A stretch of 18,717 bases of DNA from positions 1 through 18,717 of the forward strand of contig JASBYY010000052.1 in the NCBI GenBank assembly GCA_029983675.1, read 5' to 3'. The notes under the pieces are model-generated. The model saw nothing but the letters and a program-made list of their open reading frames with translations. It was not told where the DNA came from and ran no database searches. Position numbers and translations under genes: made by a program. Shown piece by piece: positions 1 through 7,478 of this stretch. The DNA comes from Bacteroidales bacterium. Its GTDB lineage: Bacteria; Bacteroidota; Bacteroidia; Bacteroidales; F082. The stretch's first letter is position 1, and every line of letters begins with the position of its first letter.

Positions 1-3
1 ACA

Positions 4-30
4 TTATTTTATTGTGAATCAATAAAATAA
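4..30. repeat. AT-only inverted repeat (10-bp arms)
   Basis: TTATTTTATT (4-13) and AATAAAATAA (21-30) are perfect inverted repeats around a 7-nt loop. The right arm is followed by GTGCTTTTT. It could be a weak terminator of whatever lies left of the window, or part of the flank of the neighbouring insertion sequence. The rest of 1-112 shows no gene. Confidence 0.4.
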
Positions 31-112
31 GTGCTTTTTAAGGGGCGACTAAATAGATAAGAACGATTGCCTAGTTTAAAGCGACCTGGACAAATAAAGG
101 ATATGCTTGTCT

Positions 113-1560
113 CCAGACTTCGTCATTGCGTACCCCAAAGATTTTCATCAAATAGTTTTGCGATTCTCATTTGCCTTGGCATAAGCATTGCTTTCGTATA
201 GACGGTTTTGTTCAGGGGCAACTTTATCTGTATTGTTGTTATTGTTTTTGCCAAAGCCAACATCTTATCTACGCTTAGCTTGATGTCCGATGATTTTAGT
301 ATTTGGCTTAGTTCCTTGTAGACCTTTAAGGCTATGAAACAGATACATACGTGCGCCTCGATACGTTTACGTGTAAAATGGAACATTGGCCTTGTCTTAA
401 TCTTTGATTTTGCTATGCGAAAGGCACTTTCCACATTCCATAGGTTGTGATACGCGTCATATACCTGTTCTACGGGCATGTCTGTATTAGTCAGGTAGCC
501 AACAAGCAATCTTCTTCCATCGTCTCTTTTGTATTCCACCATGCGGCAATTGACCTTGGGCTGTTGAAGTATCCATTGACCCACTTCAGCACGCTCGTTC
601 TTTATCTTTGCGCCGATAATATATTTGTAACCCAGCGTCTCCAGCTCTGTCATGTTGGCATTGTTCATCAGTCCGGAATCTGCAACGACAACAAAATCCT
701 CTAACTTGTATTTTTGGATGAACTCAATGATGGTGGGGAGCATCGTATGCCCTTCATATTTGTTGCCTTCATGAATGCAGTATGTCAGCGGATAACCGTC
801 TATACTTCACAAGCAACCCGAGTATGATCTGGGGATTGGGTGCCGTCCTTCCTTTGAAAAGCCTGTTTTACGCAAGTCGTCTTCCTTGTCAACTTCAAAA
901 TAAAGCGTTGTTACGTCATAGAACAATACGCCTATTTTACCGACAAGCATATCCCTGGTATGGGCGACACTGATGTCTTGTGCCAATCCGTGCTGACAAT
1001 CACTAAGCTTGTCGAGATAGCGGTATGTTTTGGACAGGCTCAAATCATCATCAAAGTGATTCTTGAGGTATTATTCAACAGTTGCAGCCTTACTTGACGG
1101 ACAGGAAAGACGGGCTTTGACAAGTTTGCGAAAACCGCATCTCCTATGCGGTTAAACACGTGGTCAAGTATGAGATCTGTCCCATTGATTAGAATGTTGC
1201 TTATATTGGAAAGTACGCGTTCAACTTCTTCGCGTTCGCCATTACAGATCCTGCGCTCTTCTTCAAATAAATCAAGACAAGGCTGGCTACGTTTCTTTTC
1301 GTTTTCAATCCACACCCGCCCCCTGACGAACCAAGTTGTCAACCGTAAGAACATCGGGGCTTACACCGATTGTTACTAATTCGCAATAATAGCCTTTTAT
1401 CGTTTCTGCAACAACAGCACTTGTGCTACCGGAACGGTTGCGTTTCTTCTTAACAAACATGATTTTTGCCTTTGCTCACCCTGTTTTGGGGTACCAAATA
1501 TACAAACAATTGATTAATAATAAATTGTAAAATGAAACTTTGGAGAGTGACGAAGTCAGG
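113..1560 (-). mobile_element. Decayed IS1634-type insertion sequence
   Basis: The transposase remnant is bracketed by imperfect terminal inverted repeats. The left end (113-125, CCAGACTTCGTCA) matches the reverse complement of the right end (1548-1560, TGACGAAGTCAGG) at 12 of 13 positions. Similarity continues inward to a shared CCAAAG if gaps are allowed. The transposase stop codon lies inside the left repeat, as is common for compact insertion sequences. I could not find a convincing target-site duplication outside 113 or 1560, so the exact ends may differ by a few bases, or one flank may have rearranged. The element is about 1.45 kb and seems to hold the whole transposase length in broken form. 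Family placement is from the transposase motifs, not from a match to a named element. Confidence 0.7.
123..1460 (-). pseudogene. IS1634-family DDE transposase, multiply frameshifted
   Basis: Read on the minus strand from ATG 1460 (MFVKKKRNRSGSTSAVV...), the reading frame must switch repeatedly to follow one protein. There is an extra G in the G run at 1319-1323, a missing base near 1130, an in-frame TAA at 1071-1073, a missing base near 835 and an extra base near 808. After stitching, the product is about 445 aa. It shows the acidic triad of this DDE transposase group: YDVTTLYFE with the first Asp, VVADSGLMN with the second Asp, and YHNLWNVESAFRIAKSK with the Glu. The family catalyses cut-and-paste transposition of its own element. 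With four frameshifts and a stop this copy cannot make transposase. The three longest intact pieces (1040-1354, 807-1043, 123-743) should not be read as separate genes. Frameshift places are my reading and could move by a few bases. Confidence 0.85.
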
Positions 1561-1561
1561 A

Positions 1562-1594
1562 TTCCATCCGTCAAATACATATTCAATGATGGAA
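1562..1594. repeat. 7-bp inverted repeat between IS end and fic stop
   Basis: TTCCATC (1562-1568) and GATGGAA (1588-1594) are perfect inverted arms with a 19-nt loop. They lie just downstream of the Fic stop codon and 1 nt outside the IS right end. It could help terminate the fic transcript, but there is no T run, so this is weak. Confidence 0.25.
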
Positions 1595-1600
1595 ACGCCC

Positions 1601-2668
1601 TTATTGTGTCACAAACACCCTCCAACTCCCATCTTTCTCTCCTCGTTCCACATACTTTTTGGAAACTAACTGATCCAACAGTTTCTGTATAGCTGTCATG
1701 CTGATGCCCGTTTCCTCTTTCATGTCTGCAAGCGTCAATGTCGGTTGTGTTCGCATAGCGTTCAGTATCTTTGTGTAATTTGGTGTTCGGAATGCAATCC
1801 GTTCCCCGTCATACCACCACACATTATCATTTCTCTCGCTCACAAACAACACATCATTATACACTTCTGTAGCCACCAAATCATTGAAATATTTCAAAAA
1901 GGGACGGATATCCTTAATATCTGCATGGGCACCATCATTAGGCGCGGAGCCTACTTCGATGTCTGTCTTATACAAAGCTTCCAAATACTCTCCCTTCTTA
2001 CGGCTACGAACCACAATCATTGGATAATTGTGGCGAGTCAAAATAAAGTTTACCATCAGCCGGGCAATACGACCATTACCATCCTCAAAAGGATGAATGC
2101 GTATATAGCGGTAGTGAAACAGCGCGGCTAACTCCACAGGAGAGAGTTTCCCCTCCTTCTCGGCTGCGTTGTACCAGTCCACCAAATCACCCATCAGTCC
2201 CGGAGTTTCTTCTGGCGAAGCATACTCAAATCTGTCACCGTATCTTGTAATAACACTATTTGGCCGTGTCTTATATTGTCCGGCATGTATTATGTAACTT
2301 GTCTGAACACCGCCAGGCATGCTACGATAAACCGTATAATTCTCACGCAGTAGAGTTCTGTGCAAAGTCCTGATGAAATTTTGTGTCAACGGCATTCCAC
2401 TCACCATCGCCTCTTCAGCCATCATTCGTAGGCCAACATTGCTCGCCGTCATCTCTTGCACATCGCGCACGTCAGCCTCTCCAATTACCTTACCAAAGAG
2501 CAACAAAATTTCCGTCTGACCATAAGTCAGCGTATTGCCCTCAATGTGGTTGCTGTTGTAATTGAAGTCCACAGTAAAGCGACGACTAATCCTTTCTTTA
2601 TCCTTCTTTGACAACGGCTGCAAATTTTGCCACGCAGCCAACGCCTTCTTGACATTAAGATATTTCAT
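1601..2668 (-). CDS. Fic/DOC-family AMP-transferase, class II (self-inhibited)
   Basis: This 355-aa protein carries the full Fic signature HPFEDGNGRIAR (residues 192-203). His192 is the expected catalytic base, Asp/Asn196-198 bind metal and phosphate, and Arg200/203 contact ATP. Family members mostly transfer AMP from ATP to Ser, Thr or Tyr of target proteins. Near the N-terminus SNHIEG (39-44) fits the inhibitory helix pattern (S/T)xxxE(G/N). Its Glu43 is expected to block productive ATP binding in cis, which defines class II Fic proteins and explains why no separate antitoxin is next door. Residues about 295-355 look like a winged helix-turn-helix (LTLADMKEETGISMTAIQKLLDQL), also common in this class, so it may contact DNA or another partner. 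The start ATG at 2668 has a -7 type box 29 nt upstream. The substrate cannot be told from sequence. Confidence 0.93.
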   Translation of the reverse strand: MKYLNVKKALAAWQNLQPLSKKDKERISRRFTVDFNYNSNHIEGNTLTYGQTEILLLFGKVIGEADVRDVQEMTASNVGLRMMAEEAMVSGMPLTQNFIRTLHRTLLRENYTVYRSMPGGVQTSYIIHAGQYKTRPNSVITRYGDRFEYASPEETPGLMGDLVDWYNAAEKEGKLSPVELAALFHYRYIRIHPFEDGNGRIARLMVNFILTRHNYPMIVVRSRKKGEYLEALYKTDIEVGSAPNDGAHADIKDIRPFLKYFNDLVATEVYNDVLFVSERNDNVWWYDGERIAFRTPNYTKILNAMRTQPTLTLADMKEETGISMTAIQKLLDQLVSKKYVERGEKDGSWRVFVTQ

Positions 2669-2696
2669 ACCGTTTCAAATTTATCATCAGACAATG

Positions 2697-2704
2697 CAAA
2701 GTTA
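2697..2704 (-). promoter_or_regulatory. Putative fic promoter -7 box
   Basis: On the minus strand the sequence reads TAACTTTG, an exact match to the Bacteroidota -7 consensus TAnnTTTG, placed 29 nt before the fic ATG. I see no good TTG box 19-21 nt upstream, only a T-rich stretch, so the call rests on the -7 box and its position. Confidence 0.5.
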
Positions 2705-3107
2705 CAAAAAAAACATCAAAATGGTTATTGAACACCAACCTTTTTCAAATCATTTCATCTTCAAAAACCACAAAAAAACAAAAGTTGAGCCATTTTCTTC
2801 ACCAATTGATTATTCAAGTCAATTCAGATGTTGGTCTGAGACTAAAAAACTGTTTTTGAATTCTTACAACAAGGTTGTTATTCAATTAATGCAGCTTGAA
2901 ACCATTCAAAACAGTTTCTTAGTTCACCTTACAATCTATCATTTTTTGTTATACCTTTGCCACAATGATACTAAGAAGTACTCCACCCGTCGTCTAATAA
3001 TTAGAAATGGATAGTATTTCCCGATTCCATACCACATTTGTACCGATATCAATTTAAAATATTGAAAATAAACACCTTGCAGATTCTGTATTAAAGTAAA
3101 GAACCCA
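2705..3107. other. AT-rich intergenic region, no gene seen
   Basis: The space between the divergent fic and glycosylase genes is A+T rich. An open frame crosses it (2562-3014, +) but its product is low-complexity, rich in Lys, Asn, Phe and His, and overlaps the start of fic, so it is not credible. TACCTTTG at 2952-2959 on the plus strand matches TAnnTTTG and could start the glycosylase transcript with a leader of about 140 nt. It has no matching TTG box. Confidence 0.4.
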
Positions 3108-3698
3108 ATGAACACATTCTATCAACCCGAAACACACCCCTTGTCGCCTTTTGTCCCCCAAAAGGCACAATTGCTTATGCTCGGTAGTTTTCCTCCGCCT
3201 AAGGCACGATGGTCCATTGATTTCTATTATCCTAATTTCCAGAATGACATGTGGCGCATCATGGGAGAAGTGTTTTTAGGTGATAAGAACTGTTTCATCG
3301 TACCCGAGACACATCGTTTCGACAAAAGCAGAATAGTATCGTTTTGCCATGAGAAAGGCATTGCCCTATTCGATACGGCCACAATAGTGCGAAGGCTTCA
3401 TGGCGATGCTTCCGACAAGTTTCTCGAAATCGTTGAAGCCACCGATATTATTGCCATATTGGGGCATATCCCTTTGTGTAAAAACATCGTTGTCACGGGT
3501 CAAAAGGCCGCTGACACGTTGGCCGAAACGCTTCAATGCAATGCCCCTGCCGTAGGTGAAAAGGTCCAGCTTGCACTGCCGGATCGCCGCGACCTCACCA
3601 TTTGGCGTATGCCGTCGTCTTCACGCGCTTATCCTCTATCCTTTGACAAGAAAGCAGCTGCCTACCAGAAAATGTTCCATCAAATCGGCATGGTCTAA
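3108..3698 (+). CDS. Uracil-DNA glycosylase superfamily protein (Mug/HDG-like)
   Basis: The 196-aa product matches the layout of small single-domain DNA glycosylases. The first motif is GSFPPPKARW (26-35), followed by FYYPNFQNDMWRIMG (39-53), which corresponds to the base-pocket region GSFP...FYY...N.FW of the Mug and hypoxanthine-DNA glycosylase groups. The second motif, MPSSSRAYP (168-176), corresponds to the LPSTSPA loop that enters the minor groove. Such enzymes remove uracil, hypoxanthine or related deaminated bases from DNA to start base-excision repair in the cytoplasm. The second motif departs from the usual SPA ending (SRA), and the first is unusually rich in Pro, so substrate choice is open. 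The gene stands alone, divergent from fic, 138 nt ahead of the flippase gene. The ATG at 3108 gives a sensible N-terminus for the family. Confidence 0.8.
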   Translation: MNTFYQPETHPLSPFVPQKAQLLMLGSFPPPKARWSIDFYYPNFQNDMWRIMGEVFLGDKNCFIVPETHRFDKSRIVSFCHEKGIALFDTATIVRRLHGDASDKFLEIVEATDIIAILGHIPLCKNIVVTGQKAADTLAETLQCNAPAVGEKVQLALPDRRDLTIWRMPSSSRAYPLSFDKKAAAYQKMFHQIGMV

Positions 3699-3710
3699 AT
3701 TCCTCAAAAA

Positions 3711-3729
3711 CATGCATTGTTGTTGCATG
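3711..3729 (+). terminator. Weak hairpin after the glycosylase gene
   Basis: CATGCA (3711-3716) and TGCATG (3724-3729) form a 6-bp stem with a 7-nt loop, 12 nt after the stop codon. No T run follows, so it is at best a weak terminator. Confidence 0.25.
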
Positions 3730-3779
3730 GTGTCTGATGAAAAAACAACAAAAAGTGAAATATCGCAATAGTTTTTCCG

Positions 3780-3806
3780 TTTGAACTTTGTATTTTTCTA
3801 TTTTCG
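3780..3806 (+). promoter_or_regulatory. Possible promoter for the flippase gene
   Basis: TTTG (3780-3783) lies 15 nt before TATTTTCG (3799-3806), which matches TAnnTTTG at all but one position. The distance to the ATG at 3837 is suitable, but the spacer is shorter than the usual 19-21 nt. A GAACTTTG at 3784-3790 is an alternative -7 box. Moderate to low support. Confidence 0.3.
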
Positions 3807-3836
3807 CAGATTCAAAAACCGTTCATGTAAAGTACA

Positions 3837-5345
3837 ATGCAAAACCGTTTTTTTGTCAAGAACATACTTTTTCTGCTCTTCCTCAACCTGTTGATCAAAC
3901 CATTCTGGGTGCTCGGCATTGATTGTGAGGTGCAGAATCTGATTGGCAGCGGCGGCGAACTGGGTTATGGCATTTACAATTCCATTTTCAGCCTTACCTT
4001 CCTGTTTTACATCCTGCTCGACTTAGGCATCACGAACTATAACAGCCGCAACATTGCGCAGAACAGCCATCTGTTGTCAAAATACTTTTTCGGCATCACG
4101 CAAATCAAGCTTTTTCTATCGTTGCTGTATGGCGCGGTCATCTTTATTGTCGGTCTCATCCTCGGCTTTCGCGGTACAAGCCTGACCATTCTGGCTTGGT
4201 GCGGTTTGAACCAAGTGCTGCTTTCGCTGATTCTGTTCATGCGGTCGAATATACAAGGACTTTTATTGTTTAAGGCAGATAGTTTCCTTTCAATTTTCGA
4301 CCGGTTGCTTGCCATTGCGATATGCAGCGTGCTATTGTGGTCGGGGCTGTTTCCCCGCGAAGACTTCACCATTTTATGGTATTTGAAAGCACAGACCGTC
4401 GCCTACGCCCTTACCTTGGTCTTGGCGGTTTTCGTGGTATTGCGCCATACCCACAAATTATCGTTCAAAGTCAACATTCCCCTTTTCATCGCCATTTTGA
4501 AACAAAGCATGCCATACGCCTTACTCGTATTGCTGATGAGTTTCTACAGCAGGCTTGAACCTATTTTGCTCGTCAAGCTCCTCCCCGATGATGGAGACAT
4601 ACAGTCGGGGATATACGCACAGGCCTACAGGCTTTTCGATGCCGGCAACAGCATTGCTTTCCTTTTCGGTGTCATCCTGATGCCACTATTTGCCTCCATG
4701 ATTAAAAAAGGTGAGGATCTGAACAGCCTTGTCAAGGTATCGTTCAACATCATCGTAGCATTAATCGGCATGGCTTCGATACTCTGCATTATTTACAGTG
4801 ATGAAATCATGGGACTGCTTTATTACACGAGGCTTCCTTCCGAAACCACGGAGAGCTATGACCTAGGATCCCATCAGGTGGTCGCCCATACGTTCCAGTT
4901 TCTCATGGTCAGCTTCTTCGCCTTTTCTACAACCTATATCTTTGGTGCCTTGCTCACAGCCAATGGGAGTCTGAAACAACTGAATATCATTGCCGCTTCA
5001 GGTGTCATCCTCAATGTCTTGCTGAACCTCTTTCTCATTCCGATTTTCAAGGCAGAGGGAGCCGCTTGCACCAGTCTTTGTGTGCAAACCTTCACCGCCA
5101 TCATTCAGTTTATTGTCGCAAAACGTATTATGAAGATCAATATGGACGTGAAATACTGGCTACACATCATTGCTTTTTTGCTTCTTACAATAGTCACCGG
5201 TATTCTCGTCAAAAGGATCGGAACGAACTGGATGCTTAGCTTTGGAGTCAGTCTTGCCATTAACTTCGGACTGGTATTTGCCACAAGATTGGTAGGTTTC
5301 AACGACGTCCTGGCTTTGTTCAAGGCAAGAAGGAAAAATGAATAA
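3837..5345 (+). CDS. Polysaccharide flippase (Wzx/PST-type, MOP superfamily)
   Basis: This 502-aa protein is hydrophobic along nearly its whole length, with roughly 12-14 predicted membrane helices by eye. It begins with a Lys-flanked first helix (FVKNILFLLFLNLLIKPFWV) and has the ALLTANGSLKQLNIIAASGVILNVLLNLFLIP segment. That ends in the Asn-Leu-x-Leu-I-P pattern typical of the C-terminal half of polysaccharide-export flippases of the MOP superfamily. Such proteins move undecaprenyl-linked sugar repeat units across the inner membrane. Length and topology fit. It is the first gene of a plus-strand block with two Wzz-like proteins and a polymerase/ligase, which supports a role in O-antigen or capsule-like polymer assembly. 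The start at 3837 gives a short basic N-terminus. It could also flip another lipid-linked glycan. Confidence 0.87.
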   Translation: MQNRFFVKNILFLLFLNLLIKPFWVLGIDCEVQNLIGSGGELGYGIYNSIFSLTFLFYILLDLGITNYNSRNIAQNSHLLSKYFFGITQIKLFLSLLYGAVIFIVGLILGFRGTSLTILAWCGLNQVLLSLILFMRSNIQGLLLFKADSFLSIFDRLLAIAICSVLLWSGLFPREDFTILWYLKAQTVAYALTLVLAVFVVLRHTHKLSFKVNIPLFIAILKQSMPYALLVLLMSFYSRLEPILLVKLLPDDGDIQSGIYAQAYRLFDAGNSIAFLFGVILMPLFASMIKKGEDLNSLVKVSFNIIVALIGMASILCIIYSDEIMGLLYYTRLPSETTESYDLGSHQVVAHTFQFLMVSFFAFSTTYIFGALLTANGSLKQLNIIAASGVILNVLLNLFLIPIFKAEGAACTSLCVQTFTAIIQFIVAKRIMKINMDVKYWLHIIAFLLLTIVTGILVKRIGTNWMLSFGVSLAINFGLVFATRLVGFNDVLALFKARRKNE

Positions 5346-5391
5346 TACCGGCACTCACGGCACATCTTTTCTCATCGAAAAAGAAAATCGC

Positions 5392-5421
5392 TTGCACATT
5401 GGAGAAAAATGCCTATTTTTG
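5392..5421 (+). promoter_or_regulatory. Strong Bacteroidota-type promoter for the wzz-wzz-wzy unit
   Basis: TTG at 5392-5394 is followed, after exactly 19 nt, by TATTTTTG at 5414-5421. Both boxes match the phylum consensus (-33 TTTG or TTG, -7 TAnnTTTG), and the spacing is as expected. Initiation should fall near 5425-5428, leaving a leader of about 17-20 nt before the ATG at 5444. Its position rules out the upstream TTG codon at 5399 as the gene start and makes the downstream three genes independent of the flippase promoter. Confidence 0.75.
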
Positions 5422-5443
5422 TTCATTTATTAGTAGTGCAAAA

Positions 5444-6493
5444 ATGGAAAGCAAAAATCATAATACATACAGTTCCAAATACTTATGCAAGCTATTATTG
5501 GAATATAAAACCCCGGTACTCATCCTACTTGTTTCTGCGGCACTGCTTTCCATACTATTCAGTTCGCCTCTTTTCATCACCCCGCTTTACAAATCGACGG
5601 TCATCCTTTACCCTACTTCGAGCAACTCTATCTCCAAAGTGCTGATCAGCACCACCTATCAGTCAGAAAAAGACATCATGAATTTCGGCGAAGACGAACA
5701 AACCGAGCAAATGCTACAGGTGCTCAACTCGAACCGTGTGCGTGATCGCGTCATCGATAAGTACAACCTCATGGAGCACTATGGCATACATGCCAAGCAA
5801 AAATATCCCGTCACCAAGCTGAATAAACTCTATGACAGCCGCATTAAATTCCATAGAACCGAATACAACGCTGTAAAAATCACTGTTTTAGATGCTGATG
5901 CCGATTTAGCGGCTCAGATAGCCAATGATATTGCGGAAATTTTCGACAGCACGATGAATGCGATGCAAAAAGAAGTGTCGATAAAAGCATTCCGCATTGT
6001 CGAAGAGGAGTACCTTAGCCTTTGCAAAGACATGGCACGCCTTGAAGATTCACTGAATATGCTTCGCAAACACGGCGTGTTCGACTATGAGTCGCAGGTC
6101 GAAATGCTCAGCCAACAACTGGCCATGGAACTGGGGCGCAATAACACTTCGGGTATCAAAGCCATTCAGAATCAACTCGACACATTGGCAAGATATGGAG
6201 GCGCTTCGTATGCCATCAAGGAAATGCTGGACCATGACCGTTTGCAGCTCTCTTTGGTAAAGACAAAGTATGAGGAAGCCAAAGTGGATGCCACACAGAA
6301 TATTCCGCACAAGTTCATCGTCACATCGGCTTTCAAGGCAGAGCACAAGAGTTATCCGACACGCTGGATCATCGTCATAGTGACCGTTTGTTCCACACTT
6401 CTGCTCATCCTGCTTCTGCTGCCAATAATAGAACATTCAACATGGTTTTTTCGGAAAACGACTTCCGAGAAAGTCGATGCGCAAAAAAAGTAA
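5444..6493 (+). CDS. Wzz-type polysaccharide chain-length determinant (first copy)
   Basis: The start is taken at ATG 5444 because an in-frame TTG at 5399 lies inside the promoter. The 349-aa product has the Wzz architecture: a short cytoplasmic N-terminus, a membrane helix at about 24-41, a large periplasmic domain with helical, coiled-coil-like stretches (about 190-290), and a second membrane helix near the C-terminus after HKSYPTRWIIVIV. Wzz proteins form inner-membrane rings that set how many repeat units the Wzy polymerase joins. The segment DEQTEQMLQVLNSNRVRDRVIDKYNL is typical of Bacteroidota members. There is no cytoplasmic kinase domain. The next gene is a diverged copy of this one, starting 46 nt downstream, followed by the polymerase/ligase. 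The family is confident; whether the polymer is O-antigen or capsule is not shown. Confidence 0.85.
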   Translation: MESKNHNTYSSKYLCKLLLEYKTPVLILLVSAALLSILFSSPLFITPLYKSTVILYPTSSNSISKVLISTTYQSEKDIMNFGEDEQTEQMLQVLNSNRVRDRVIDKYNLMEHYGIHAKQKYPVTKLNKLYDSRIKFHRTEYNAVKITVLDADADLAAQIANDIAEIFDSTMNAMQKEVSIKAFRIVEEEYLSLCKDMARLEDSLNMLRKHGVFDYESQVEMLSQQLAMELGRNNTSGIKAIQNQLDTLARYGGASYAIKEMLDHDRLQLSLVKTKYEEAKVDATQNIPHKFIVTSAFKAEHKSYPTRWIIVIVTVCSTLLLILLLLPIIEHSTWFFRKTTSEKVDAQKK

Positions 6494-6539
6494 CTCTCGC
6501 ATTCAATTTTGTAACACAAAAGAAATAACGCACAATAAA

Positions 6540-7478
6540 ATGGACAATAATTTCAACAGTCTATCTTTAGTTCAGCTCATTGTCAAATGGAAATGGCATA
6601 TCCTTATCATCACTGTTGCTGCGGCACTCTGTGGCGCCATTTTTTCCGGCAGTGCCTTCATCACGCCTCGCTATAAGTCCGAAGCTATCGCCTACCCGGC
6701 CAACATAAGTCCCTACTCCGAGGAAAGTGAGACGGAACAAATGCTGCAAATCATCAACTCTCAGTCGATTTGCGATTCCATCATTGAGAAATTCAACCTC
6801 TGGGAGCATTACAACATCGATAAAAACTACAAGTACGCCAAGACATACATGATGGCGGAATACCACAGCAATATCAAAATCAGCAAAACCCCATACGAAG
6901 CGGTTTCCGTAGTAGTATCAGATGCTGACCCCGATGTCGCCTGCAACATTGCCAAAGAAGTGCTTCATTATTACGACATGAAAGTGCAACAGCTCCACAA
7001 AAGCAAGAACAAGGAAGTTGTACTCATGTATGAAAGACAACTTCGATGCAAGCAGAAAGACATTGATTCGCTGAAGCAACGAATGAAGGTCTTGTCAGCA
7101 ACATACGGAGTCACTGACTACGCCTCTCAATCGCGCGAAGTCACAAGAAGTTTCTTAAGCAATAGTTCTTCAAAATCAGCCGAACTGAAAGAAAACCTCG
7201 AAAAATACGGTCCTGAAATTATTGACCTGAACAAAAAAATTGAGAGTGAGGCCACTAATTATGTCAGAATAAAAGGTGATTACGAGCAGGAATTGCGTTT
7301 TTTGAACTCGGATCTTTCTTACTCTAATGTTATTACCGAGCCTTTCCCCGCCGACAAAAAATCATTTCCCGTCAGATGGATTATTGTCACTTTATGCGGC
7401 TTTGCTGCTTTTGTGCTCTCCATTATGGTTCTTTTTATTATCGAGAATCGCAAAAGATTAACACCTGCTAATCAATGA
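6540..7478 (+). CDS. Wzz-type polysaccharide chain-length determinant (second copy)
   Basis: The 312-aa product repeats the plan of the preceding gene: MDNNFNSLSLVQLIVKWKWH, a first membrane helix at about 18-38, a periplasmic domain with predicted coiled coil (about 155-250), and a second helix after KKSFPVRWIIV. Shared landmarks with the first copy are FITPxYKS near the first helix, ETEQMLQxxNS, and the Pro-x-RWIIV entry to the second helix. The pair is therefore a tandem duplication that has since diverged. An upstream in-frame ATG (6477) would overlap the previous gene and add a basic, non-conserved leader, so 6540 is preferred. The gene ends in ATGA, sharing bases with the start of the polymerase/ligase, which suggests coupled translation. 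The two copies may give two modal chain lengths or form a mixed ring; that is inference. Confidence 0.83.
   Translation: MDNNFNSLSLVQLIVKWKWHILIITVAAALCGAIFSGSAFITPRYKSEAIAYPANISPYSEESETEQMLQIINSQSICDSIIEKFNLWEHYNIDKNYKYAKTYMMAEYHSNIKISKTPYEAVSVVVSDADPDVACNIAKEVLHYYDMKVQQLHKSKNKEVVLMYERQLRCKQKDIDSLKQRMKVLSATYGVTDYASQSREVTRSFLSNSSSKSAELKENLEKYGPEIIDLNKKIESEATNYVRIKGDYEQELRFLNSDLSYSNVITEPFPADKKSFPVRWIIVTLCGFAAFVLSIMVLFIIENRKRLTPANQ

Noticed and set aside
103..1570. Target-site duplication around the insertion sequence
   Set aside because: The bases next to 113 and 1560 do not repeat; none of the 4-8 nt options I compared matched.
2562..3014. 150-codon open frame on the plus strand
   Set aside because: It overlaps the fic start on the other strand, and its composition is that of AT-rich noncoding DNA with no recognisable domain.
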